Of a DNA stretch of 59,296 nucleotides, positions 38,749-47,740 are shown in pieces. The position numbers and the translations under genes are program-made. Source of the stretch: Parcubacteria group bacterium GW2011_GWC2_48_17 (lineage in GTDB: Bacteria; Patescibacteriota; Minisyncoccia; Phycocordibacterales; UBA10002); assembly GCA_001003605.1 (NCBI GenBank), contig LCPL01000002.1:1-59296 (forward strand), read 5' to 3'. The notes beneath the pieces were generated by a model. It ran no database searches, had not been told where the DNA came from, and saw only the letters and a list, made by a program, of their open reading frames with translations. Numbering within the stretch: the first letter of the stretch is position 1; every line of letters starts with the position of its first letter.

Positions 38749-38961
38749 CTAATGCAATGCGATAAAACGCGGCGCGACATCGCGCAGAATAACATTCTCC
38801 ATTTTCGTCGGTGACTGATTACCGCTCGACATCCTCTCCAGAACAGAGGTCCTCAAATCCACTGTTATCGGGTGATTCAGGATCGGGTGGTCAGGTCCGG
38901 CTACAAACTCCAGCAGATTGTCTAACAGGAGTTCATCGGCCTGCTCGCTTCTTGTTGGCAT
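38749..38961 (-). CDS. Small hypothetical protein
   Basis: 70 residues, MPTRSEQADELLLDNLLEFV at the start, mostly helical and acidic, no recognised motif. TATAAT on the minus strand at 39033-39038 could be its -10 box and a terminator lies at 38636-38664, so a complete transcription unit is visible around it. Confidence 0.45.
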   Translation of the reverse strand: MPTRSEQADELLLDNLLEFVAGPDHPILNHPITVDLRTSVLERMSSGNQSPTKMENVILRDVAPRFIALH

Positions 38962-39151
38962 AATTCGTTTCTTTTGGGTTAGGGGTCTTTGGATTCCTCC
39001 CTGGATTTGCGTTTTGTTCCTCTTCTGCTATGATTATACACATGAGTGGGAAAAGGCAAACTCTAAAGCTCGATAAGGTCTATGTCATTCTTCTCGTCCA
39101 GTGTTCGAGAGTTCATTTGTGCCGCTACTGAAATTCTGAAATTGGCGATAC

Positions 39152-39201
39152 AAACGAGCCCTCGAACGAGGGCTCGTTTCGTTTCGCGAGCGCGAAACGA
39201 A
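39152..39201. repeat. Two adjacent hairpins
   Basis: AAACGAGCCCTCG/CGAGGGCTCGTTT followed directly by CGTTTCGCG/CGCGAAACG. There is no T-tract longer than three. They lie 39 bp before the 39240 start and may be a leader structure or repeat. Confidence 0.4.
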
Positions 39202-39239
39202 AGCAGTTCTTTGATTAAACCCCCAGCAGTGTCAAAAAC

Positions 39240-39590
39240 ATGAGTGCTCATTACATTCCGTCGTCTTTGGAAATGGTGGATGGAGCCGAGCCGGCCATCG
39301 GCGTTGTATACGCGTCAAAGCGGTGCAAGATTCTAGCCGAATCCTCTCACGGCCGAGTCGGCTGGCGCGCCACTCTTGAAAGTGGCGGTCTCGTATCGGT
39401 AGTTGAAGTGTTTTTCTACGGCAGAGGAGGTCTCGCTCGCTGGCTTACCAGGGATGAACTTGAGACGATAAAGGCCAAACGCTCTGTCATATGGATACTG
39501 GCTCATGGCAAAGAGCATTACCTTGAGCGATGCCGAGGACGACAGCAAATGGAGACGGTTGCCAGTTGTGCGGCGAACTTCGCAACCTAA
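39240..39590 (+). CDS. Small hypothetical protein
   Basis: 116 residues, MSAHYIPSSLEMVDGAEPAIGVV start, a central RVGWRATLESGGLVSVVEVFFYGRGG with beta-strand character, and LTRDELETIKAKRSVIWIL. No family recognised. A strong terminator follows 27 bp after the stop, supporting expression. A competing minus-strand frame (39333-39665) crosses that terminator and is less likely. Confidence 0.5.
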   Translation: MSAHYIPSSLEMVDGAEPAIGVVYASKRCKILAESSHGRVGWRATLESGGLVSVVEVFFYGRGGLARWLTRDELETIKAKRSVIWILAHGKEHYLERCRGRQQMETVASCAANFAT

Positions 39591-39617
39591 CCTCTTTGAC
39601 ATTGCCTTTCGCGACAC

Positions 39618-39648
39618 CGCCGCTTCCTTTCCGAAGCGGCGTTTTTTT
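39618..39648 (+). terminator. Strong rho-independent terminator
   Basis: CGCCGCTTC/GAAGCGGCG 9-bp stem, CTTTCC loop, seven Ts. Nine bases later a second hairpin without a T-tract follows (39657-39686, 13-bp arms ATCCCACACTTTT). Confidence 0.85.
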
Positions 39649-39746
39649 ATTGTGTCATCCCACACTTTTCAGAAAAAGTGTGGGATTGCGGCACTACGAA
39701 TGCCGCCCATGCGAATACCCCGCACTCCTGCGCCGGTGTGAACTTT

Positions 39747-39776
39747 TTGCACGGGTCCCAAGGGGGGTGATATACT
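39747..39776 (+). promoter_or_regulatory. Promoter of the 39798 gene
   Basis: TTGCAC (39747-39752), 18 bp, TATACT (39771-39776), about 14 nt leader before the ATG at 39798. Confidence 0.5.
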
Positions 39777-39797
39777 TATAGTTGAATTTACTCGCTA

Positions 39798-40448
39798 ATG
39801 TTTGGAACAAAGCGTATGAAATTATCACAACTAGAAATGGGATGGCTCGCTGTTGCAGGCGCGCTTGTCGCAACCACAGGACTTTTATTGTCGGTCAATA
39901 GTTCGGGCGGGAGTAATATCGTCCGCATTGATTCCGGTGCGCGTTCGCAACTGGCTGAAGCATCGGCCGCTCTCACAACTGGCGGATACAAGCCCGGCCA
40001 AGTGGCGTTTTGGACAGGGTCAAATACGATTGCGGGAGACTCAAGTTTTACATGGAATAATACTAGCAAGAAGTTGAAAGCCCTGGTGCTAGATTCGGCT
40101 GCGATCACTTCTCCAAGAGCAATCACATTATATCCTGGAGGCAGTGGAACCGACCAACTGGTCGAAATAATTGGTCGTGTTCGTGCCTATGGGACTGGGA
40201 TTAACGAAGGATTGAGCACTATAGAGATACGGGGAGGAGGGTTACAGTTTCAAAATGGTCCATACGTTGCAAGACCGGCTTGTTTTTCAGGTAATCGTGG
40301 ACTTTTCTGGTTCACCACCGCCCCAACTTCGAGTAAAGGAGGAGATTCCGTTAGTGTTTGCGTAAACGCCGGTAACAATGTATTGGTGTGGAGAACGCTA
40401 CCACTTGAAGTGGAACAAGGAGGAGGCTTTTCTGGAGGAGGCCTCTGA
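39798..40448 (+). CDS. Membrane-anchored surface protein with tail-fibre/pilin-like repeats
   Basis: An N-terminal anchor (MGWLAVAGALVATTGLLLSV) leads to an exposed beta-rich region. KPGQVAFWTGSNTIAGDSSFTWNNTSKKL resembles the short repeat found in many exported CPR and phage-tail-like proteins, and CFSGNRGLFWFTTAPTS ... SVCVNAGNNVLVWRTLPL is a known C-terminal pattern of such proteins. A Gly-rich tail ends the protein. Probably on the cell surface; function unknown. Confidence 0.6.
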   Translation: MFGTKRMKLSQLEMGWLAVAGALVATTGLLLSVNSSGGSNIVRIDSGARSQLAEASAALTTGGYKPGQVAFWTGSNTIAGDSSFTWNNTSKKLKALVLDSAAITSPRAITLYPGGSGTDQLVEIIGRVRAYGTGINEGLSTIEIRGGGLQFQNGPYVARPACFSGNRGLFWFTTAPTSSKGGDSVSVCVNAGNNVLVWRTLPLEVEQGGGFSGGGL

Positions 40449-40565
40449 TTTCTAAAATCCCTCGGCCTGCGGCCACTCCCTTTAGGAAAGGGAGAATACG
40501 GGGTGTGGAAAGTTACTTCCCGCCTGGTTGATTTAATTTCAGATATCTGATACCGTTTAGTAAGT

Positions 40566-40889
40566 ATGAACTCTACAAAATTGGTCCATCTCCATCCTGG
40601 ATTGCGTTTGCTCCCAGGCATCGCTCTCTTTGCGATCGCTGTTCTCACGCTACTTGACGGCCACTATGTTGGCACTCTGCCTTTCCTTCTGTCATTCTTC
40701 CTTTGGTGGGCGCTTCAGTATTTTATGCTTTTCAAGTGCGGTACTTGCGGCAGTAGGATGACGATGGCTGCGTGTCCTTGCGCAACTACTGTTGATCAGT
40801 TAACGAAACCGCGGGCCGGAATGGTCATATGTCTCAAGTGTAACACAGTTGATTTTCCAGCTCAGGCGACACCTGCCAAATCGACCTGA
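40566..40889 (+). CDS. Small membrane protein with cytoplasmic zin-ribbon-like Cys cluster
   Basis: Two hydrophobic segments (LLPGIALFAIAVLTLL and TLPFLLSFFLWWALQYFML) are followed directly by FKCGTCGSRMTMAACPCATT and VICLKCNT, six Cys in pairs that suggest zinc binding. The family is not recognised. Its stop lies 97 bp before uvrB. Confidence 0.5.
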   Translation: MNSTKLVHLHPGLRLLPGIALFAIAVLTLLDGHYVGTLPFLLSFFLWWALQYFMLFKCGTCGSRMTMAACPCATTVDQLTKPRAGMVICLKCNTVDFPAQATPAKST

Positions 40890-40986
40890 CCGATACACAT
40901 CGCGCAGGAATACGCACTTTCTCACATCCGCCCGGGGTTTCCCATGGCGGTTTTCTTTTAGCCCGTCGCACGGTATAGTTTTTGTC

Positions 40987-43068
40987 ATGAGCGAGAAATT
41001 TCATCTCAAATGTAAATTTAGACCCGCGGGTGATCAGCCCAAGGCCATTAAGACGCTTGTGGAAGGGATTGAAAAAGGGGAGCGCTATCAAACACTCCTA
41101 GGCGTTACTGGCTCTGGGAAAACATTCACGGTTGCCAATGTTATCCAGAAAGTGCAAAAACCGACGCTTGTTATCGCGCATAATAAAACCTTGGCGGCAC
41201 AGCTCGCGCAGGAGTATCGGGAGTTTTTTCCGGATAATGAAGTTCATTACTTTGTTTCGTACTACGACTTCTATCAACCGGAAGCGTATATGCCGGTTAC
41301 GGACACCTACATAGAAAAGGAAGCGCAGATTAACGAGGAAATTGAACGGCTTCGCCATGCGTCAACACAGGCCCTTCTTACGAGGAAGGATGTGATTATT
41401 GTCGCATCCGTATCGTGCATTTACGGACTCGGAAGTCCGGAAGAGTATGAAAAGGTCAACAGAAAAATCACAAAGGGAATGATACTTTCCCGCGGCGAGT
41501 TTATCCGCGCCCTTGTCGGAATTCACTACACGAGGACCACCGCAGACCTTTCCCCCGGGATGTTTCGCGCGCTCGGGGATGTGGTGGAAGTACAGCCGCA
41601 AAGCGAGCGAGTCATCTATCGAGTAGAGTTTGATAGCAGCACGGTAAAGCGCATTCAGAAAATTGACCCCATCAGCCGCAAGCTTCTCGCGGAAGAAGAA
41701 CATGTATTTATTTTTCCCGCGCGACACTTCATTACACCAGAAGATGAGCGGGAAAAGGCGATAGAAACTATAAAACTCGAACTTACAGAGCGTCTCAAGG
41801 AATTTGAGAAATCCGGAAAGATACTGGAAGCCGAACGTCTGAAGCGCCGCACTCGTTACGATCTCGCCATGCTCCGCGAGGTTGGCTACTGCAACGGCAT
41901 TGAGAATTATTCACGGCATTTTTCGGGGAAACTTCCCGGAGAACCGCCCGATACCTTGTTGTCATATTTCCAGCAAGGTCGCGGACAGACGCCGAAAGGA
42001 GACTCGGGATTTTTGACCGTCATAGATGAATCGCATGTTACCATCCCACAGCTTCGCGCCATGTATGCGGGAGACCAGGCGCGGAAGGAGTCGCTCGTTG
42101 AACATGGATTTAGATTGCCTTCAGCTAAGGACAATCGTCCGCTTAAATTTAACGAGTTCGAGGAACGTGTCGGACAAGTCCTGTTCACCTCGGCGACTCC
42201 AGGTCCGTATGAGTTCGAGAGGGGTAATATCGTTGAGCAAGTCATTCGTCCAACGGGATTGGTGGACCCTAAAATACAGGTTAAGCCAGTATCCGATCAT
42301 TCTACAAGGTCCGACCTTGTACAAGGTCGGACCTTGTATCGAGGGCAGATTGCCGATTTTATAGCTGAAGCCGAGAAAGACATCAAAAAGGGCGGTAGAG
42401 TCATAGCAACCACACTTACGAAGAAAATGGCGGAGAACCTAACGGGGTTTCTCAAGGAGAAGGGAATCAAAGCCGAATATCTGCACAGCGATATAGAAAC
42501 GCTTGAGAGAATTACCATTCTTTCAGACTTTCGAAATGGAAAGTTTGATGTGGTTGTTGGAGTAAACCTTCTCCGCGAGGGACTCGACCTTCCAGAAGTA
42601 TCTCTTATCGGCATTTTGGATGCTGACCGCGAGGGCTTCCTTCGGTCGCAGACCTCGCTTATCCAAATAATCGGACGCGCCGCTCGCAATGTGGCCGGTA
42701 GAGTTATTCTTTATGCGGATAAAGTTACGGGTTCAATAGAGAGAGCCATGATGGAAACGAATCGTCGCCGTAGCATTCAGCTTGCCTATAACGCAAAGCA
42801 CAACATTACTCCAAAAACTATTATCAAAAAGGTACGCGATATCACAGAATCTCTGGGTCTGGAACATAAGAAGACGATTTCACGGCTTATTCTAATAGAC
42901 AAGGAGTCCTTGAAACACAAAACACTTGAGCAGGTGTTGAAGGAAAAAAGGTTGCAGATGAACGCGGCGGTAAAAATCTTGGACTTCGAGACGGCCGCAA
43001 TACTGCGGGATGAGATCGCTATTCTTCTGAAAGAATCTAAACTCGTGGAGAAAAAGGCCAAAAGTTAG
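40987..43068 (+). CDS. uvrB: Excinuclease ABC subunit B
   Basis: DNA-damage-verifying helicase-like subunit of nucleotide excision repair. The start at 40987 (MSEKFHLKCKFRPAGDQPKAI) replaces the ORF-track start at 40849. Walker A is GVTGSGKTFT, the beta-hairpin is YYDFYQPEAYMP, then TVIDESHVT, VGINLLREGLDLPEVSL-like VGVNLLREGLDLPEVSL, and the C-terminal UVR domain (EKRLQMNAAVKILDFETAAILRDEI). An extra stretch of about 16 residues (STRSDLVQGRTLYR) interrupts the usual VKPV...QIDDL region and is encoded by a perfect 36-bp palindrome. TATAGT nine bases before the ATG suggests a short leader. Confidence 0.97.
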   Translation: MSEKFHLKCKFRPAGDQPKAIKTLVEGIEKGERYQTLLGVTGSGKTFTVANVIQKVQKPTLVIAHNKTLAAQLAQEYREFFPDNEVHYFVSYYDFYQPEAYMPVTDTYIEKEAQINEEIERLRHASTQALLTRKDVIIVASVSCIYGLGSPEEYEKVNRKITKGMILSRGEFIRALVGIHYTRTTADLSPGMFRALGDVVEVQPQSERVIYRVEFDSSTVKRIQKIDPISRKLLAEEEHVFIFPARHFITPEDEREKAIETIKLELTERLKEFEKSGKILEAERLKRRTRYDLAMLREVGYCNGIENYSRHFSGKLPGEPPDTLLSYFQQGRGQTPKGDSGFLTVIDESHVTIPQLRAMYAGDQARKESLVEHGFRLPSAKDNRPLKFNEFEERVGQVLFTSATPGPYEFERGNIVEQVIRPTGLVDPKIQVKPVSDHSTRSDLVQGRTLYRGQIADFIAEAEKDIKKGGRVIATTLTKKMAENLTGFLKEKGIKAEYLHSDIETLERITILSDFRNGKFDVVVGVNLLREGLDLPEVSLIGILDADREGFLRSQTSLIQIIGRAARNVAGRVILYADKVTGSIERAMMETNRRRSIQLAYNAKHNITPKTIIKKVRDITESLGLEHKKTISRLILIDKESLKHKTLEQVLKEKRLQMNAAVKILDFETAAILRDEIAILLKESKLVEKKAKS
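42303..42338 (+). repeat. Perfect 36-bp palindrome inserted in uvrB
   Basis: Two tandem copies of a 17-bp palindromic unit (ACAAGGTCCGACCTTGT and its complement) plus one flanking base pair. It lies between conserved UvrB blocks and keeps the frame. Units of the same form occur in tgt (37754-37804) and between uvrA and the receiver gene (47122-47148). Confidence 0.8.
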
Positions 43069-43186
43069 AACAAAGCGCGATGCCGGTGGACTTTAGGACA
43101 GGTTTTGATAGAATTAAGACCAATTCAATACATTACATTGTTGAATTTTGATATCTTTTGAATTACGCATTTAATATTTGATGTTT

Positions 43187-44014
43187 ATGGCGAACAAGAT
43201 TCTAATCATCGAGGATGATATTTTCTTCGGGGATGTTCTTCGACAGAAACTTCAGACTAGCGGATATGAGACGCTACTTTCGCGTGACGGCACATCTGGA
43301 TTGAAGCAGATTCGCGAGGAGCATCCAGATCTCGTACTTCTTGATATCATCCTACCGAAGATGAACGGCTACGAACTACTGGAAGCGAAGCAAAATGATC
43401 CCACCATCGCGTCCATTCCCGTCATCGTCATATCAAACTTAGGTCAGTCGGTCGAGATAAATCGCGCTCTCGTCCTAGGTGTTAAGGACTATCTCGTAAA
43501 ATCGCAATTCGACCCGGAAGAAATTATCACAAAAATCCGCCTGCAGCTTAGCAGTGGAAATGGAGCCACGCTGGCAAGTCACGAAAAGACCGCCAGTGCA
43601 AAAGCGGTTCCCGCGATCCACACTGACCTTATTGGAAAGAAGATTATGTGGGTTGAAGACGACAAATTCTTAAGTGAAATCATCGCACGAAAGCTTGTTC
43701 AGCACGGCTGCGTTCTCTTCCACGCCGCCGAAGGTGTTGAAGCATTTCGGATATTTGGAAAAGAGAAACCAGATCTTATCTTGTTGGATATTCTTCTTTC
43801 TGGAATGGATGGTTTTGAAATCTTGAAGAGAATAAAGGAAGACGAAAAGACGAAACATATTCCGGTCATACTCCTCTCCAATCTTGGACAAAAAGAGGAT
43901 ATCGAAAAGGGTAAATCGCTCGGCGCCGCCCGCTTTCTCGTGAAGGCCATGGTTACCCTAGACGAGATTATTGAGGAGATAAACGCTGTGCTTAAGGAAG
44001 TTAGTAGTAGTTAG
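43187..44014 (+). CDS. Tandem double-receiver response regulator
   Basis: Two CheY-like receiver domains and nothing else. Domain 1: ILIIEDDIFFGDVL, phospho-Asp in LVLLDIILPKMNGYE, then VIVISNLGQ and the Lys of DYLVKSQ. Domain 2: IMWVEDDKFLSE, LILLDILLSGMDGFE, VILLSNLGQ, RFLVKAM. Both keep the acidic pocket, Asp and Lys, so both may be phosphorylated. No DNA-binding or output domain is present, so it likely acts by protein contact. The ORF track uses a TTG at 43178; the Met at 43187 (MANKILIIED) is more natural. Possible partners are the kinases at 47741 and 53309. Confidence 0.88.
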   Translation: MANKILIIEDDIFFGDVLRQKLQTSGYETLLSRDGTSGLKQIREEHPDLVLLDIILPKMNGYELLEAKQNDPTIASIPVIVISNLGQSVEINRALVLGVKDYLVKSQFDPEEIITKIRLQLSSGNGATLASHEKTASAKAVPAIHTDLIGKKIMWVEDDKFLSEIIARKLVQHGCVLFHAAEGVEAFRIFGKEKPDLILLDILLSGMDGFEILKRIKEDEKTKHIPVILLSNLGQKEDIEKGKSLGAARFLVKAMVTLDEIIEEINAVLKEVSSS

Positions 44015-44233
44015 TAGAAAAAGAGATGACGGCAAAGAAGTCAATCTTGCCGCCACGCACAGGGCTTCAATCCGTTGTTTCTTTTTGAGTTCGTCTCTGA
44101 TATAGTCCCTCTCATACACCCTATGGAGCAATCCATGGGGCAGTTGAAGTTTGTAAGCTAAAATTGGAAGCTAAAGAAAATTAAGATTGCAGTTTGATTT
44201 TAACCAAGAAGCGGTTTGAATAACGAAGGTGCT

Positions 44234-46999
44234 ATGTCAAAAGAACGTGAAAATTCTGACGGGGCAGGTAAAATCATTGTAAAAGGCGCGCGGACGCATA
44301 ATTTAAAGAACATAACGGTTGAGATGCCGCGCAACAAAATGATTGTTTTTACCGGACTTTCCGGCTCGGGGAAGTCTTCGCTTGCGTTTGACACTATCTT
44401 TGCCGAGGGCCAGCGTCGCTATGTGGAATCGCTTTCCGCGTACGCGCGCCAATTTCTCCGTCAAATGCAAAAACCGGATGTTGATGAAATTATAGGGCTT
44501 TCACCGGCGATTTCGATTGACCAAAAGTCACGCTCAAATAATCCGCGCTCGACCGTCGCAACGATTACGGAGGTTTACGATTATCTTCGCGTGCTTCTCT
44601 CCCGCGTCGGGAGGCCGTATTGCCTTATCTGCGGACGCGAAATAAAGAAACTCTCAGGCGAGGAGATAAAGCAAACGATATTAGACTCTGTAAACAAGAT
44701 TCTCTCCGAGAGAAAGGACAAGAAAATACTTGGCATAGAATATAACGACCTAAAACTCAAGCTATACGCTCCTGTTGTGGTCGGGCGCAAGGGCGAGTAT
44801 TACCAAATGCTATACGACCTTCTCGGCAAGGGGTACAAGATTGTTAAAGTTGACGGCATAGAAAAAAACTTACGCGAGCAAATCGTCCTTGAAAAGCACA
44901 AGAAGCATGATATCGACGCACTCGTTGACGAATATTTCCTTACTGACCTTTCAAAAAGTGGCGAGGTTTTAAATGAGCGCCTGCCTGAGGCGATTGAGCG
45001 AGCGCTTCATGAATCAGACGGACTGCTCAAGATTGAGATTCCCGCCTTCGCATCTCCTTCCAGTCGAGCTGTGGCGGGCAGGCCCGCCTCCGCTTCAGCG
45101 AAGCATGGGAAACGGGATAAAAACTCAAACGAACCTCTCGAAAGCAAAATAATCTCGGCGAAGTTCATGTGTCCTTACGACGGGTTCTCATATCCGGAGA
45201 TAGAGCCGAGACTCTTCTCATTCAACTCTCCGTACGGCGCGTGTCCCGAGTGCAATGGACTCGGGACAAGACACTTCTTTGGCGAGGAGTCGTGTCAAAA
45301 GTGCCATGGCGCCCGCCTTCGAGATGAAGCTCTGCATGTTCGAATCGGGGCCGCGAAGACTGACCAACCGCGCAAGGCAAGCCAATCAGGGAGGCACAGA
45401 GTAAATAAAGATAGCGACGAGAGAGGATTAAATATCGTCGAAATTGCTAACCTCTCCATCGCTGATGCTTACGACTTCTTCATAGAACTCGAACTCACCG
45501 CCAAGGAAAAGGAGATTGCGAAAGTTGTTCTTCGCGAGATTGAATCACGCCTACAATTTATGGTTGATGTCGGGATTGAGTATCTGACACTCGGTCGTCG
45601 CGCGCACACGCTCTCCGGGGGCGAGGCGCAGAGAATACGGCTCGCGTCGCAGCTTGGGAGCGGACTTGTCGGCGCGCTCTATGTGCTTGATGAACCGACT
45701 ATTGGGCTCCACGCTCATGATAACGCGAGACTTATTAAAACGCTTTTACACCTTCGAGATATAGGCAACACGATAATCGTTGTTGAGCACGATGAAGAGA
45801 CAATTCTTTCTTCAGACTACCTCATAGATATCGGACCCGGAGCCGGCGTGCATGGCGGGAAAATTGTTGTTGCAGATTATTTGCATAAGCTTCTGAAGGC
45901 AAAAAGTACGCAGGCTAGCGGAGAGTCACTTACGCTTGCGTATCTGCGCGGAGAAAAGGAAGTCAAAGTCCCGGAGGAAAGAAGAACTACAGACAAAGGA
46001 TTTCTTCGCGTACGCGGGGCAAACCTATTCAACATCAGAAACCAAAATATAGATATCCCGCTTGGCAGATTTGTCGCCGTCACTGGAGTGTCCGGTTCAG
46101 GAAAATCCACCTTCGTGTACGAAATTCTGCACAAGAATCTTCGGGCAAGATTCGATAGAAAGTACAGGACGGCGGATGTTTATAATGTCGGTTCTTTCAC
46201 CGGCACGGAATATCTTTCCAGAACCATTTTGATTGACCAATCCGCTATCGGGCGCACTCCACGCTCGAATCCGGCGACATATACCGGCGCTTGGACCTTT
46301 ATCCGTGAACTTTTGTCAGAAAGCGAGGAGGCGCGCGTCCGCGGATGGGGTCCAAGCCGTTTTTCATTCAACGTAAGGGGCGGCAGATGCGAAGCATGTC
46401 AGGGTAATGGCGAGATAGCGGTTGAGATGCATTTTCTGCCGACTGTGTATGTTACATGCGATGTTTGCGCGGGCAAACGCTTTATGAAAGAAACACTCGA
46501 AGTGAGATACAGAAAGAAAAGCGTACATGATATTCTTCACATGACAATTGAGGAAGCACTCTCGCTGTTTGAAGATATTCCAGCCGTGTATGACCGTTTG
46601 AAAACCCTTAGCGAAGTAGGACTCGGCTACCTGGAACTCGGACAATCGGCAACAACGCTCTCGGGCGGGGAAGCTCAGAGAGTCAAAATCTCCTCGGAAC
46701 TCTATCGGCGGCATGTGGAGAAAACAATTTATCTTTTGGACGAGCCGACAGTGGGACTGCATTATGAAGACGTGAAGAAACTCATCGAGATATTGCAGAA
46801 GCTAGTGAACCACGGCAATACCGTGGTTGTCATTGAGCATAATATGGACATCATAAAATCCGCAGATTACATAATTGACTTTGGTCCGGATGGCGGAAAC
46901 GGCGGCGGCATCGTCATTGCAAAGGGTACGCCGGAACAGGTTGCCGAGACGAAAAAGTCATATACCGGAGAGTATCTTAAAAAAGTTTTGAGAAGGTAG
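44234..46999 (+). CDS. uvrA: Excinuclease ABC subunit A
   Basis: Damage-sensing ABC ATPase of nucleotide excision repair. Two ATPase halves: Walker A TGLSGSGKSSLAFDT and VTGVSGSGKSTFVYE; signatures LSGGEAQRIRLA and LSGGEAQRVKIS; zinc modules CLICG, CPECNGLG/CQKCHG and CEACQGNG/CDVCAG. Start 44234 (MSKEREN) is preferred over the TTG at 44216. Two extra segments are seen: PAFASPSSRAVAGRPASASA before the first zinc module, encoded by GC-rich palindromic DNA, and a 26-residue basic insert after RLRDEALHVRIG. Length 921 is near normal. Confidence 0.97.
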   Translation: MSKERENSDGAGKIIVKGARTHNLKNITVEMPRNKMIVFTGLSGSGKSSLAFDTIFAEGQRRYVESLSAYARQFLRQMQKPDVDEIIGLSPAISIDQKSRSNNPRSTVATITEVYDYLRVLLSRVGRPYCLICGREIKKLSGEEIKQTILDSVNKILSERKDKKILGIEYNDLKLKLYAPVVVGRKGEYYQMLYDLLGKGYKIVKVDGIEKNLREQIVLEKHKKHDIDALVDEYFLTDLSKSGEVLNERLPEAIERALHESDGLLKIEIPAFASPSSRAVAGRPASASAKHGKRDKNSNEPLESKIISAKFMCPYDGFSYPEIEPRLFSFNSPYGACPECNGLGTRHFFGEESCQKCHGARLRDEALHVRIGAAKTDQPRKASQSGRHRVNKDSDERGLNIVEIANLSIADAYDFFIELELTAKEKEIAKVVLREIESRLQFMVDVGIEYLTLGRRAHTLSGGEAQRIRLASQLGSGLVGALYVLDEPTIGLHAHDNARLIKTLLHLRDIGNTIIVVEHDEETILSSDYLIDIGPGAGVHGGKIVVADYLHKLLKAKSTQASGESLTLAYLRGEKEVKVPEERRTTDKGFLRVRGANLFNIRNQNIDIPLGRFVAVTGVSGSGKSTFVYEILHKNLRARFDRKYRTADVYNVGSFTGTEYLSRTILIDQSAIGRTPRSNPATYTGAWTFIRELLSESEEARVRGWGPSRFSFNVRGGRCEACQGNGEIAVEMHFLPTVYVTCDVCAGKRFMKETLEVRYRKKSVHDILHMTIEEALSLFEDIPAVYDRLKTLSEVGLGYLELGQSATTLSGGEAQRVKISSELYRRHVEKTIYLLDEPTVGLHYEDVKKLIEILQKLVNHGNTVVVIEHNMDIIKSADYIIDFGPDGGNGGGIVIAKGTPEQVAETKKSYTGEYLKKVLRR
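45041..45135 (+). repeat. GC-rich palindromic insertion in uvrA
   Basis: CCCGCC ... GGCGGGCAGGCCCGCC and CGCTTCAGCG give nested inverted repeats. The peptide is Ala/Ser/Arg-rich low-complexity sequence without counterpart in the usual UvrA alignment at this point. Confidence 0.5.
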
Positions 47000-47034
47000 G
47001 AGTAGACCTGTTCTATAGTGAGAAATTCGTAACT

Positions 47035-47066
47035 CAGTAAATACATACGATCGTATGCATTTACTG
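47035..47066. repeat. 32-bp spacerless palindrome centred on TACGATCGTA
   Basis: Left half CAGTAAATACATACGA; one mismatched pair in 16. It lies 36 bp after uvrA. The TACGATCGTA core is shared with the palindrome at 37005-37036. Confidence 0.6.
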
Positions 47067-47121
47067 AATGCGTAAGGTACGCATAATTACTGCGACTTTC
47101 GGGAAGGGTGCGGATTCGTGA

Positions 47122-47148
47122 TCTTTACAAGGCTTAACCTTGTAAAGA
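47122..47148. repeat. Hairpin with ACAAGGCTTAACCTTGT unit
   Basis: 11-bp arms TCTTTACAAGG/CCTTGTAAAGA with loop CTTAA. The central 17 bp match the palindromic unit inserted in uvrB and tgt at 14 or more positions. Confidence 0.55.
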
Positions 47149-47157
47149 CACTCCATT

Positions 47158-47192
47158 AAAAAAGCCAGCCGCACCTTGAGTGGTCGGCTGGC
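47158..47192 (-). terminator. Minus-strand rho-independent terminator
   Basis: GCCAGCCG(ACC)/(GGT)GCGGCTGGC stem read on the minus strand, followed by TTTTTT. It ends the transcript of the receiver gene at 47216. Confidence 0.8.
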
Positions 47193-47215
47193 AAGGAAAT
47201 ATGCGAGATTGCGCC

Positions 47216-47572
47216 TTAATGGGACAGTGCCTGCTCTACAGCAAGCATGAAGCTATCTGCTCCGTCGCCGGTTTGCCAAAAAACCGCGTCCATTAGCATT
47301 ATCCTTTCTCTATAACCGTTGCTTTGGCTCCCAGCTATGAGGAGCACTGGTAGAGTTGGGTTCGTCAGACGGGCTGCCTTAACAATTGGTTCCGCTCCAT
47401 CTGGCCACAAGTTGAGACTAGCCACGAGGAGTCCGACATTTTCCATCTTGAGAAGTCGCCGAAAAGCTTCCACACTTTCCGAAGCCATGGTCACATCATG
47501 GCCGTTCTTTTCCAATAGAGCTGCCAGCAGTCCAAGCATGTCGGAGTCCTTAATCACCAATAGGATTTTCAT
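47216..47572 (-). CDS. Degenerate receiver-domain protein
   Basis: 118 residues from the Met at 47572 (MKILLVIKDSDMLGLLAALLEKNGHDV); the ORF extends to 47602. The fold pattern is that of a CheY-like receiver, but the phospho-acceptor region reads GLLVASLNLWPDGAE, with Ser in place of the Asp, and the acidic pocket is KDSD. The C-terminal Lys is also not obvious. It is probably a pseudo-receiver that does not take phosphate. It is divergent from the histidine kinase at 47741 and has its own terminator. Confidence 0.7.
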   Translation of the reverse strand: MKILLVIKDSDMLGLLAALLEKNGHDVTMASESVEAFRRLLKMENVGLLVASLNLWPDGAEPIVKAARLTNPTLPVLLIAGSQSNGYRERIMLMDAVFWQTGDGADSFMLAVEQALSH

Positions 47573-47740
47573 TTTCTTTTTCTTCGCGGCGTTGTTTGTC
47601 ACCGCGCCTTTCTATAGGAACTTATATCATGTGAATCATCACACGTCAACTATTACGGCAACTCACATTGAAAAGCGTGCGACACACGCTTTAACTTTGC
47701 TATACTATTAGCGCGTCTCGATTCAACGCCTGACGCTTTT

